64,000 nt of DNA from a bacterium (GTDB taxonomy: Bacteria; Zixibacteria; MSB-5A5; GN15; FEB-12): NCBI GenBank assembly GCA_016708025.1, contig JADJGQ010000001.1, forward strand, positions 620,001-684,000, given 5' to 3'. A program made the position numbers and the translations under genes. Below are positions 7,476-16,400 of the stretch, one piece after another; within the stretch, counting starts at the first letter, position 1, and each line of letters starts with the position of its first letter. The notes below the pieces were generated by a model, which had not been told where the DNA came from, made no database searches, and saw nothing but the letters and a program-made list of their open reading frames with translations.

Positions 7476-8803
7476 GCGATCTTATCCTCGGTTAGCCCAA
7501 CCGCCCGAAACATATTGGTCGCTTTGAGCAGCATTTCTTCATATTCCGCATCAGGGGAGCTGTCGGCCACAACACCGCCCCCGGCATGGATCTGGTATAT
7601 CCCATTTTGGTGAACCATGGTCCGTATTGCAATATTGAAATCAGCCCGCCCACTCATGATGTAGCCAATGCACCCGGTGTATACTCCGCGTGGCACCGGC
7701 TCAAGCTGCTGCAGTATCTCAATCGCACGCAGTTTTGGCGCCCCGGTGATCGAACCGCCGGGGAGAAGTGCCTGCAGGACATCTGCAATTGATGTCTCAG
7801 CTCCGACTGTCGCGGAAATGTCGCTGACCAAGTGAATGAGCGATCGATATTGCTCCGTACGAAATAGAGAGTCGACTGTCACGCTACCGACTTCGGCGAT
7901 CCTGCCGAGGTCATTTCGCTCCAGGTCAACGATCATCAACAATTCGGCACGATCTTTCTCCGAAGCGATCAGGCTTCTCCGATTCGCTTCGGTCTCCAAC
8001 TCCGAGTCTCCGGCGGCAATGGTTCCTTTGATCGGACTGGTGGTTATCCGGTCACCGCTACGCAGGAGCATCCGTTCGGGAGAAGATGAGAGTATCTGCA
8101 TCGCTCCGCAATCGAGAAAGGCGGCATAAGGAGCAGGGGAGAGCGAGCGCAATCGCAAATATACTTCGAACGGTGATTCAGGCGACCGGACATCAAAGCG
8201 GGTGGTGAAATTCGCCTGATAGATATCACCCTCGTGGATATGCTCCTTGATCCGTGCCACGGCCCGCAAGTATTCACTTCGCTTGAGCGCCGACGAGATT
8301 GTCGGCCCAGTAGCTGGTCTTTTCGGCGGGGTGCGAGACTCTTCTCGTGCACTATCCAGCAAGTTTGCTGGATGCCCGACCTGACGAATCATTTGCTGGG
8401 CATGGTCGTACTCAAGAACCGATTCATACAGGCGAAACTCGAAAGTCGGGCAGGGAAGGGAATAGACAGCCTCTATCTCCTGCATCTCCAGCGTTCCCTC
8501 GTACGAGATACAGCCGACAGCTATCAGTTCATCTTCATTGACCAGAGTATCGATCAGTCTTAGTGCCTCCATAGGAGAACAAGACACTTCTCGACGGCCG
8601 TGCTTGGTCTCTGTGGTCAACTGTCCGCCCGAATAGCCCATCGTAAGGACCGGATGATAAGCAAGCAAGGAGAGCTGCCCACGGTCCGGCAATTGCATGG
8701 CCGAATCAAGCCAGGCAAACCCGGGCTGATTGGCGCACTGCTGGACGTGACTCAGAAATTCCCGCTGAGAGAGGGAAGCGGATTGTGCAGTAAAGTGACT
8801 CAT
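7460..8803 (-). CDS. pabB: aminodeoxychorismate synthase component I
   Basis: A 447-residue chorismate-binding enzyme. The catalytic domain (about residues 170-440) carries GDIYQANFT, SSSPERML, the PIKGT motif with Lys259, the ERNDLGR segment and the GSITGAPK motif. PIKGT with its lysine nucleophile distinguishes PabB from anthranilate synthase TrpE, which has alanine at that place. It aminates chorismate to 4-amino-4-deoxychorismate using ammonia from a PabA glutaminase, which is not encoded here. pabC overlaps its 3' end. A minus-strand promoter lies only about 10 nt upstream of the ATG, so the transcript is nearly leaderless; no Shine-Dalgarno is visible. Confidence 0.93.
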   Translation of the reverse strand: MSHFTAQSASLSQREFLSHVQQCANQPGFAWLDSAMQLPDRGQLSLLAYHPVLTMGYSGGQLTTETKHGRREVSCSPMEALRLIDTLVNEDELIAVGCISYEGTLEMQEIEAVYSLPCPTFEFRLYESVLEYDHAQQMIRQVGHPANLLDSAREESRTPPKRPATGPTISSALKRSEYLRAVARIKEHIHEGDIYQANFTTRFDVRSPESPFEVYLRLRSLSPAPYAAFLDCGAMQILSSSPERMLLRSGDRITTSPIKGTIAAGDSELETEANRRSLIASEKDRAELLMIVDLERNDLGRIAEVGSVTVDSLFRTEQYRSLIHLVSDISATVGAETSIADVLQALLPGGSITGAPKLRAIEILQQLEPVPRGVYTGCIGYIMSGRADFNIAIRTMVHQNGIYQIHAGGGVVADSSPDAEYEEMLLKATNMFRAVGLTEDKIACLHR

Positions 8804-8813
8804 GGGTTGCAGT

Positions 8814-8841
8814 AAGGTATCCGAGGGCGACCGACTGTCAA
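8814..8841 (-). promoter_or_regulatory. sigma-70 promoter for pabB-pabC
   Basis: On the minus strand: TTGACA (8841-8836), a 16-nt spacer and TACCTT (8819-8814), with the pabB ATG ending at 8801. The -35 box overlaps a small palindrome (CCGAC...GTCGG, 8831-8846) in the divergent intergenic region, a possible operator. Confidence 0.6.
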
Positions 8842-8853
8842 GTCGGAAGCGTG

Positions 8854-8883
8854 TTTGACATTGCCGTCACAACCTGCTTTCTT
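8854..8883 (+). promoter_or_regulatory. possible promoter of the DUF401 gene
   Basis: TTGACA (8854-8859), 18 nt, then a weak TTTCTT (8878-8883) exactly 6 nt before ATG 8890. If real, transcription would begin at the start codon. The -10 box is poor. Confidence 0.35.
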
Positions 8884-8889
8884 GGCCCG

Positions 8890-10113
8890 ATGGAACTCGC
8901 CAAACTGCTTGCGATACTTGCCTTGATCGTCTTTGCACTTCGCAAAAAACTGTCGGTTGGATTGACCTTGTTCATCGCCGGGCTGTTAGCGGCTATCCTG
9001 TATCAGGTTCCGGTTTCGGCGCTGTTGGACGGCTACTGGGAATTGATCAAGTCCGAGCGATTTCTTTCTCTCACTGCGGTCATTATCCTGATCACTACGC
9101 TTGGTTCGTTGTTGGCGGAGTTGGGGTACCTGCACCGCCTTGCCGAGGCCTGCCGTCTCCTGCCGGGCGGAAATCGAACAGCCGTTGCGGTTCTCCCTTT
9201 CTTGATCGGTTTAATGCCGATGCCAGGTGGAGCTCTCCTTTCCGCGCCCTTGGTCGGCAATGTTCTTCAGGAGAAGCGATACTCGCCTGAATTCAAGACG
9301 GTCACCAATTACTGGTTCCGCCATATGGTCGAGTTTTTCTGGCCGGTTTATCCCGGGATCATACTTACCGAAGCAATCACCGGGATGCCGATGTTCCAGG
9401 TGGCGATGATGCAACTGCCTATGACGATCATGATGGCAGTCATCGGGGGGCTGTTTTACTCGCGCCACATCGAAATCGGCACTGAACATCAGGTGAGCAG
9501 TGGGCTGGCGGTGAAAGGTATACTGAGTTCGCTCTGGCCGATCGCCGGTGCGATAGCCGTCTATGCCGTTTTCAAGGTCAATATGGCCTGGGCGGTTCTG
9601 GCCGCCATGCTTGCGCTCATTATTGCCACCCGGCCATCTACCAAGATTCTCTGGCCATCGCTGAAGCATGGGCTTTCGTACAAACTCGTATTCCTCGTGT
9701 TTGGCATTCTCTCGTTCCAAACTGTGCTAGAGCTTTCCGGTGCAATTTCGCAGATCACGTTGCTGGCACAGCAGTATCATTTCCCTCCAGCGCTGTTGAT
9801 TTTCCTGATCTGCTTTATCATTGGGTTGCTGACTGGAATGGTGGCAGCCTATGTCGGGATGGGGTATGCCCTTCTGGCAGGCTTCCTGTACCAACCCGTC
9901 ATTATCCCCGGAAACATTCAGTTGGCCTACCTGGCCGGTTATGTCGGGATGTTACTGGCCCCAACCCACCTTTGCTTGGTACTGACCAATGAGTACTTTA
10001 AGAGTAACCTGATGTCTGTCTATAAGTTAGTCATTGTGCCGCTACTCATTTTGGCTGTACTTGGGTTTCTCTTGAGTCAATCGGCCTGGCCCACCCTGTT
10101 TGCAATTAACTGA
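8890..10113 (+). CDS. DUF401 family integral membrane protein (putative permease)
   Basis: About 407 residues, almost entirely hydrophobic, with 10 or more predicted helices. The segments LPFLIGLMPMPGGALLSAPLVG and the conserved NYWFRHMVEFFWPVYPG stretch identify the DUF401 (TIGR00529) family, which is related to anion/gluconate-type permeases; the substrate is not known. Two starts are possible. GTG 8851 would add 13 residues, but that segment contains the TTGACA box. ATG 8890 starts directly at the first helix (MELAKLLAILALIVFA) and is preferred. It is divergent from pabB. Confidence 0.82.
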   Translation: MELAKLLAILALIVFALRKKLSVGLTLFIAGLLAAILYQVPVSALLDGYWELIKSERFLSLTAVIILITTLGSLLAELGYLHRLAEACRLLPGGNRTAVAVLPFLIGLMPMPGGALLSAPLVGNVLQEKRYSPEFKTVTNYWFRHMVEFFWPVYPGIILTEAITGMPMFQVAMMQLPMTIMMAVIGGLFYSRHIEIGTEHQVSSGLAVKGILSSLWPIAGAIAVYAVFKVNMAWAVLAAMLALIIATRPSTKILWPSLKHGLSYKLVFLVFGILSFQTVLELSGAISQITLLAQQYHFPPALLIFLICFIIGLLTGMVAAYVGMGYALLAGFLYQPVIIPGNIQLAYLAGYVGMLLAPTHLCLVLTNEYFKSNLMSVYKLVIVPLLILAVLGFLLSQSAWPTLFAIN

Positions 10114-10142
10114 TTGACAAGTAATCGGTTACGTAGTATATT
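10114..10142 (+). promoter_or_regulatory. strong sigma-70 promoter for the ECF sigma operon
   Basis: TTGACA (10114-10119), a 17-nt spacer and TATATT (10137-10142). It overlaps the stop region of the upstream gene and produces a leader of about 175 nt containing an A6/T6 inverted repeat near 10233-10251 and a CCCG-loop-CGGG hairpin near 10273-10286. Confidence 0.75.
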
Positions 10143-10325
10143 CTGACTGTCTTCAACTTTATCTGCTCGAATTCGTTCTAATGGGGGAGATCTGGACGGT
10201 TCTCCGATTGCACCTGACCGGCCCCATAAGACGTTAAAAAACGTAGTTTTTTGGCCTGCCGGTGGAAAGAAATCCCGTTTCGCGGGTATTACCTTAAGAA
10301 CCATAAAGACAAGGGCATCGCAACT

Positions 10326-10928
10326 ATGGCCAAAGAGACCGAAAAGGACATTGACTTCGCGTTAATGCGCTCGATCCAAAAGGGTGACATGGTAGCATTT
10401 AATACCATGGTCGACCGATACAAGGATCGGCTCATGAATGTGATAAGCCGAATGTTGTCGTCGGCTGAGGAGGCGGAAGACATAGTCCAGGAGACCTTTG
10501 TCCGAGTGTATCAACATCGGCAATCGTTTAATTTCCAGCACTGTTTTTCAACCTGGATCTATACCATCTGCCTGAATCTTGCGAGAAACGAACTTCGCAA
10601 ACGGAAGAAATTCAAATTTTACGAGATCACGGATATGCAGGGGCACGAAGCGGAATTTGCGGTCGAAGCCAAGATCCCGAGCCGTCTGCCCCAGGCGATC
10701 GATGCCGCCATCAAGGAATTGCCTGAAAAGTATCGTACCGCTTTCATGCTGCGCGATGTTCAGGAGATGCCTTACGAAGAAGTTGCCGAAGTACTCGGTG
10801 TGCCGCTGGGGACAGTCAAGTCCCGCGTCAACCGGGCGCGTCTGATTCTGCGTGACAAGCTACAGCCAAGACTGGAGGAATATAATGCGTTGTCAAAAAG
10901 TACGCTCTTGCCTGTCGGCTTACTGTAA
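10326..10928 (+). CDS. ECF-family RNA polymerase sigma factor
   Basis: A 200-residue sigma-70 family regulator with region 2 (FNTMVDRYKDRLMN, then EEAEDIVQETFVRVYQH and the promoter-melting ARNELRKR) and region 4 (KYRTAFMLRDVQEMPYEEVAEVLGVPLGTVKSRVNRAR, an HTH). ATG 10326 is chosen over an in-frame start at 10251 because region 2 follows directly and AAGGG lies 10 nt upstream. It overlaps the next gene, whose product has the zinc anti-sigma signature, by 44 nt. This gives the classic sigma/anti-sigma pair, here joined to an HtrA-like gene, so envelope stress control of the RpoE type is the likely role (inference). Confidence 0.94.
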   Translation: MAKETEKDIDFALMRSIQKGDMVAFNTMVDRYKDRLMNVISRMLSSAEEAEDIVQETFVRVYQHRQSFNFQHCFSTWIYTICLNLARNELRKRKKFKFYEITDMQGHEAEFAVEAKIPSRLPQAIDAAIKELPEKYRTAFMLRDVQEMPYEEVAEVLGVPLGTVKSRVNRARLILRDKLQPRLEEYNALSKSTLLPVGLL

Positions 10929-11559
10929 AGATGAGCTGACAGGTCGGGAAGTACTCGCCGTGCGAGAACATCTCTCTACCTGTGCCGCTTGCCGACAGGA
11001 AGAAGTGATGGTGCGCGGTATGGATACTGCCACGCGCGAGATGCCGAAGGTTGCGTTGTCGGGTGATTTTAATACCCGGCTGTTGAACCGGATCGCTGAA
11101 GAGCGATTTGCGGAGACCCGCACCAAAGCATACTTGCCCCAGCGAGCCCCGCGTTTTGCCTGGCGGACGCTTGCGCCGGTTCTGTCAAGCGCCTTGGTGT
11201 TGACGGTCGTTGCCATTGCGGTCCTTACCTCCCCTCAGCAAGTACCGTTGATTGGCTCTGAGCCGGTCGCCCAGTCCGATGATTATCAGACTGTCCAACC
11301 GACCAACAACCCGAACATGTCGCCAAGACTCAAGGCTAACTGGTCGTTACGCTCTGAATTGGCGCAGACAGAACGGATGAACAGACTTTCCGGTATGCTG
11401 ACCAGCTCGTCGAGTTTCTCGAATGTCGCCGCGCAATCGTCGCACGGCTGGGCTGGCCACAACCAGTATTTCCAGGAGATGCTGAAGATGCGTCCGGTGA
11501 TTCGCGTCTATCAGCCGGCTAATTCCACCCAGGTTTCGGAGGCACGGGCCATATACTAA
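10885..11559 (+). CDS. zinc-binding membrane anti-sigma factor
   Basis: A 224-residue protein. The N-terminal domain (residues 1-45) has the ZAS signature H-x3-C-x2-C in REHLSTCAAC plus upstream cysteines, as in RsrA/ChrR-type anti-sigma factors. A single membrane helix follows at about residues 95-115 (LSSALVLTVVAIAVLT). The remaining 110 residues are a low-complexity, presumably periplasmic tail. It should hold the ECF sigma factor inactive at the membrane until an envelope signal triggers release. ATG 10885 has a good GGAGGA 5-6 nt upstream, inside the end of the sigma gene; an earlier in-frame ATG at 10852 lacks such support. Confidence 0.88.
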   Translation: MRCQKVRSCLSAYCKDELTGREVLAVREHLSTCAACRQEEVMVRGMDTATREMPKVALSGDFNTRLLNRIAEERFAETRTKAYLPQRAPRFAWRTLAPVLSSALVLTVVAIAVLTSPQQVPLIGSEPVAQSDDYQTVQPTNNPNMSPRLKANWSLRSELAQTERMNRLSGMLTSSSSFSNVAAQSSHGWAGHNQYFQEMLKMRPVIRVYQPANSTQVSEARAIY

Positions 11560-11560
11560 A

Positions 11561-12730
11561 ATGCTAACGTGTTACCTTAATACCGCCCGGATACTGACGT
11601 TTGCCGTCATCTGGGCGGTTCTTTCTCCCACTCATTCTGAAGCCGCTGAACGACCGCTGACATCTCTCGAAAGCGGCATGAATGACTTGGTTTATAGTCT
11701 CTCCCGGTCAATTGTCACTGTTGAGAATTACCGACCGGGGAGTTCCTCAGTGTATGGCGGGAACGACCTGATGGAGAACCTTGTCTCGTCAGGAGTGATT
11801 TGCGATACCTTCGGTCATGTTCTGGTCTCCGCTTCATCCGTCGTGCAGCATGAGCGGCTTTTCATCAATTACGAGAATCATCGTTATCCAGCTACACTGA
11901 TAGCTGTGGACTACCTGACCGATTTGGCTCTTTTATTGCCCAGTCAGCCGATTGGTACTCCGGCCAAAATGTGTGATCGACGCGTCTGCGCCGGCCAAAT
12001 GGTCGTGGCGATGGGGCATGCGTTCGGTCTTCGTGCCACTCCGACGATCGGCTTTTGTGCCGGCTTGCGTCCAGATGGAAATCTCCAATTCTCCGCCTCA
12101 GTGAGCCCGTCGGCAGTGGGTGGAGGAGTTTTTGACCTACAAGGGAGACTACTTGGGATAGTCGTTGGTTCGATGGGCCAGACCCCGGATGTCACCGTCG
12201 CCGTTCCTGCCTACCAGCTCAATAGTACGATCAGCCATTTGTTGGTTCATGGTGACCGTCAGGCCGGTTACATCGGCGTGTCGACCGCCGATATCGAGAT
12301 CACTCCCGGGATAGAACTCGATGCGTCAATTTCATCAGTTGCCTCCGCGTCTCAGAGCGGATTTGGCAACCTGATCGACAAGGGGGTCGTGATCACCTAC
12401 ATCTCACCAAGTTCACCTGCTGAGCGGGCCGGGCTGATCCGTGGCGACCTGATTGTCGGATTCCGCGGACAACGGATCACCACAGCGGCTGACCTTGCCA
12501 AAATCGTCCGATTGGCCAAGCCTGGGGCAATTGCCGAAATCAATTATATCCGCTCCAATCAGGTCCTCACCGCTCGCGTCCAGATCGGACAAAAAACACT
12601 CAGTGGCCCTACGGCGGAAACTGAGGAATGGAACCCGTACGAGCCGACCCCGGATTCTCTGGCCAAAGTGCTTCAGTATTTGAAACAGGAAATCTCCCGC
12701 CTCGAGCAACGATTACGTCGCGCCCGCTAA
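11561..12730 (+). CDS. HtrA/DegP-like protein with PDZ domain, catalytic residues lost (pseudoprotease)
   Basis: A 389-residue secreted protein: signal peptide (about 1-28), trypsin-like double barrel (40-230), PDZ domain (about 236-345, with the GVVITYISPSSPAERAGL carboxylate-binding region) and a charged C-terminal helix. The fold is clear, but the catalytic His of the usual AAHV motif is replaced (VLVSASSVV, 88-95) and the GNSGG serine loop reads PSAVGGG (183-189). Only the Asp is kept (Asp121 in YLTDLALL). It should not cleave peptides. Its start lies one base after the anti-sigma stop, so it belongs to the same operon. A substrate-binding sensor, chaperone or inhibitor role in envelope stress is inferred. 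Confidence 0.85.
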   Translation: MLTCYLNTARILTFAVIWAVLSPTHSEAAERPLTSLESGMNDLVYSLSRSIVTVENYRPGSSSVYGGNDLMENLVSSGVICDTFGHVLVSASSVVQHERLFINYENHRYPATLIAVDYLTDLALLLPSQPIGTPAKMCDRRVCAGQMVVAMGHAFGLRATPTIGFCAGLRPDGNLQFSASVSPSAVGGGVFDLQGRLLGIVVGSMGQTPDVTVAVPAYQLNSTISHLLVHGDRQAGYIGVSTADIEITPGIELDASISSVASASQSGFGNLIDKGVVITYISPSSPAERAGLIRGDLIVGFRGQRITTAADLAKIVRLAKPGAIAEINYIRSNQVLTARVQIGQKTLSGPTAETEEWNPYEPTPDSLAKVLQYLKQEISRLEQRLRRAR

Positions 12731-12738
12731 TTTCAACA

Positions 12739-12768
12739 TTGCCCTAACTTATCATTCCTGCATACCTT
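12739..12768 (+). promoter_or_regulatory. possible promoter of the CMD-domain gene
   Basis: TTGCCC (12739-12744), an 18-nt spacer and TACCTT (12763-12768), 6 nt before ATG 12775. No usable Shine-Dalgarno spacing exists, so a leaderless transcript is likely. Confidence 0.4.
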
Positions 12769-12774
12769 AGAGGT

Positions 12775-13440
12775 ATGTTACCAGACGCCCAGTTGGAGGC
12801 TTTCCGCAGTCGGACCGAACGGTTTGCTCCCGAAAAACATCTGGTCTCCCGTTGGCTCGCGCTTTTTGCTGCATCCCTTGCCACAAATGATCCAGCAACC
12901 ATTGAACTCCTGCTTCAAGGGGGGAAGCGACACTCCATTGAACGTCACCCGTTTTATGAGCTCATCCTGCAGTCGTATCTCTTTCTTGGCTTTCCACGAA
13001 TGTTGACCGCCGCTGAGGCGCTGGATAAGGTCTACCCATTGTCGGGTAAGCCAGGCTCCCTCGAACCGCTGACCGGAAACGAGGCCGCAAGCTGGTTCGT
13101 CAACGGTATGTCTCTGTGTAAAAAGGTATATGGAGAGAATTTCGAGCCATTGCGCACCCGAGTCGAGGCAATGGCCCCCGAAGTCTTTCGCTGGATGATC
13201 ATGGAAGGATACGGCAAAGTCCTGTCTCGCCCCGGACTTGGGCTGGTTGATCGTGAACTGGCCAATGTGGCTATGTTGATTGCCGATGACCGGGAGCAAC
13301 AGCTCCATTCGCATATGCGGGGCGCTCTCAATGTCGGAGCCACTCCTGAGTTGCTGCGGCTGGTGATCGAGGACCTGGCGGATTTCGCCGACGGATATGC
13401 GACGGCCGGGAAGTTGTTGATTCGAATGAAGGTGAGTTGA
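12775..13440 (+). CDS. carboxymuconolactone decarboxylase (CMD/AhpD-like) family protein
   Basis: A 221-residue, mainly helical protein whose C-terminal half (about 125-215) matches the CMD fold: GLVDRELANVAMLIA, then LHSHMRGALNVGATPELLRLVIEDLADFAG-like spacing. The CxxC pair of AhpD peroxidase partners is absent, so it resembles the decarboxylase-type or uncharacterised branch; the histidines in QLHSHMRGA are kept. The enzyme reaction is unknown. Its TGA overlaps the tamB ATG (TGATG), so translation of tamB is coupled to it. Confidence 0.75.
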   Translation: MLPDAQLEAFRSRTERFAPEKHLVSRWLALFAASLATNDPATIELLLQGGKRHSIERHPFYELILQSYLFLGFPRMLTAAEALDKVYPLSGKPGSLEPLTGNEAASWFVNGMSLCKKVYGENFEPLRTRVEAMAPEVFRWMIMEGYGKVLSRPGLGLVDRELANVAMLIADDREQQLHSHMRGALNVGATPELLRLVIEDLADFADGYATAGKLLIRMKVS

Positions 13441-16400
13441 TGCGTCTCTGGCTGAAAATACTGCTTCTCAGTATCGCCGGCATTCTGTTGCTCGGCGCCG
13501 GGGTTGCCTATTATCTGTTTGAGATGCATGGATTGGAACGGATCGTCACAGCGCGCCTGAACAAGTTAATGCCGTCATCGCTCCCGTTTCAGGTAAGTAT
13601 CGGCGATATCGACGGTAGCTTGTTGGATGACCTGACTATCCGCGAACTGCGTGTCCGTTTCGATGATTCACTCGGCGGCCAGGAGATATTTTATACCGAA
13701 AATCTCAGCGCCAGCTATTCGTGGCGAAATCTGATCGATAACCGAATCAACTTCTCATCCGTACGACTTGATTCGACTCGCATAACACTGGTGCAGGATT
13801 CGGTCGGCCGATTTGGCCTGCCGACCCGCCCCGGACCAAAAGCGACCGACTCTGCCGGCGCGATCCCGGAGTTCGTGATCGACAAGCTTTCAATCGAAAA
13901 TCTGGCGGTAACAGTGTTCAAGCCGAATGACACGCTCCAGTTTTTCGACATCAACCTTCACGCATCCATCGCCAGCGCCGACCAGACGGTGGCCCTCGAG
14001 ATCACGCAGGCAAATATCAATTCGAATCAGTCGCGCTACCTGCTGTCGTCACTCACCGGCCAGATAACCTACTCGCATCAGTTAGTGGCATTCCGAGATC
14101 TGACGATCAGCCGTGACAGTACGCACATAAAACTGAATGGGGCAGGGGGGATCCGTCAAAAGGCAGGGCATATTACCTTCAACGCCGACAACCTCGATCT
14201 CCGAGATATCGGGCCCTGGACCGGCGCCAAACTAAATGGCATGCTGGATCTCTACGGTTCCATCACGTTCAGCGATTCGATGTTGAACGGTACGCTTGGG
14301 ATGGGTGGACGGTTCATGATCGCCGACATCAACAATCTCTTCATGAATTTTCACTTCCACCTCCCGCAGAAGCATTTGGTCTTTGACACAGTGTACGGTC
14401 TGATTCTGGATAGATGCGCAGTGGATGGCTCCGGTGAGATTATTTTCAGTCCAAAGCCGGAAACGTATCGGCTTGATCTCGCGATTGAACATTTCAACCT
14501 TGAGTCGCTTATCAAGGGAACACTCCCTTCCGATCTCAATGCGGATATTCACATGGAGGGGAGTTCCTTCAAGAGCGAGACCATGTTGCTATCTGTCACC
14601 GGCGACTTCTATGATAGCTACTTTGCCGATTATCCGATTCAGGTTGCCAGCGGCAAGGTGGATATTACGACGAAGAAAGTCACTTTCCCCGAACCATTTG
14701 CGATCGAATATTACGGAAATCGGTTTGAGGTCACCGGCGATGTCGAGTACAGCAAGGACCTCAGCCTTCTGGTAAACGCTGACCTTCCGAATCTGGAGGC
14801 GTATCAGGGGAAGCTCTTTATCAAGGAATTGGCCGGTCGGGCGCATGGCGAAGCATCGCTCTCCGGCTCAACAAAAGACCCTGATCTTCAAGCGTTCATC
14901 ACTTCTGACTCAGCCTGGATCTACGACATATTCACCGACAGTCTCGAATTGGGAGTGAATGTCAGCAAGATCTTCTCCGAGCAGAGCGGGCAGGTGATCG
15001 CGACCGCACTCAATGGAGCACTCTACGACATTCCGTTCGACACCCTGTTCACCTATCTGCAACTGCACCAGCAGGTAGTTGATGTCGATACGGTATTTTT
15101 CTATTCACCCGACTTTCGGGCTATGGCTCATGGATATTTGCATCACCGTGAGACGCCTCAAAAAGTGTATGTCGACTCCGTTACCCTGTTATTCCGAGAT
15201 CAGCGGCTCTACAACAGGGGCCAGATCGAACTGGCCGTTGATGATCGTGGGCTGAATATCGAGCGCGGGGCCATTGCCAGCGGCGGCTCAATGGCCATGG
15301 CACTTGGACGGTACGACTACGACGGTGATCTGAATTTGGCGCTTTCGGTCAACGACATTCCTCTCCGTGCATGGGCCAGTCTCTTTCGGCCGGATTTCCC
15401 TCTCGATGGCCGAGCTTCGCTTCAAGGGAAACTGGGGGGATCGCTTCGCGCACCTCTCTTTGAATTGACTGGCGAAGTTGACTCGGTTGCATGGAAGGAC
15501 CTTCATCTTGGCGACCTTCGTATGACCGCTTCGTACCGAGAAAGGACCCTGACAATAGACAGCAGTCTGCTGACCTCGGACACAGGCATCTATCGCGCGC
15601 ATGGCAACTTTAATGTCGATCTTGATCTGACCGCTGACTCGATACAGATACTGGATCGCCCATTTGATCTGACGATCAATGCCACCGATCATCGCTTTGA
15701 TCTGGTGGAAGCGTTTCTCCCCTCGGTCGAATATCTGGGCGGGGATATGCGTGCTGATGTTCGCCTGTATGGCACTCCCAATGCGCCCCATCTCGAAGGA
15801 GCTGTGACACTCGCCAATGCCAGGCTGAAGTACTACGATCTGGTGGATACCGTATTTGCTGACTCCGCGGAGTTTCGGATGCGGGATAACCAGATAATGG
15901 TCGACCAGATCGAAGCCTATGTCAAAGACAAACGTGCCCCCAGCGGCAAAAGTATCGCGACAATCGAAGGTGACCTTACTTTCAAGCAACTCAATAATAT
16001 CATCTGGAATATAGATGTCTCGTTACCTCGGGCCTTCCCGGTTTACTACGAGTTGGATGATATTCACGCGGTTGTCGAGGGTGACCTTTCTGTACAGGGA
16101 GAGTCTCCGCCCGAGGTCACAGGAGACCTGACCATTCTTTCTGCTCGCTATCGGGCGAATTTCGCCGAGGCTGAAGAAGGTTCACCGATCATGGCCGTGC
16201 TGGCCGGCGATCAGGCCTGGAATCTCAATATCAATGTGGAGGTCCCCTCCAACTTCTGGATTGAAAACGACGATATTGATGCCGAGTTCGCTGGTTTCCT
16301 CAACATCATACGCGAACGGGGAGAGTATCGGTTCATCGGCGAAATGGAGATTCTGCGTGGCCAGGCGCCGCTTTTCGACCGGAGTTGGACCATCCAGTCC

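Noticed and set aside
10233..10251. A6/T6 inverted repeat as a terminator of the DUF401 gene
   Set aside because: The stem is only A-T pairs with one C-G, and it lies downstream of the sigma operon promoter, so termination there would silence that operon.
12775..13440. Assignment of the CMD-domain gene as an AhpD peroxidase partner
   Set aside because: The CxxC pair needed for AhpD activity is absent.
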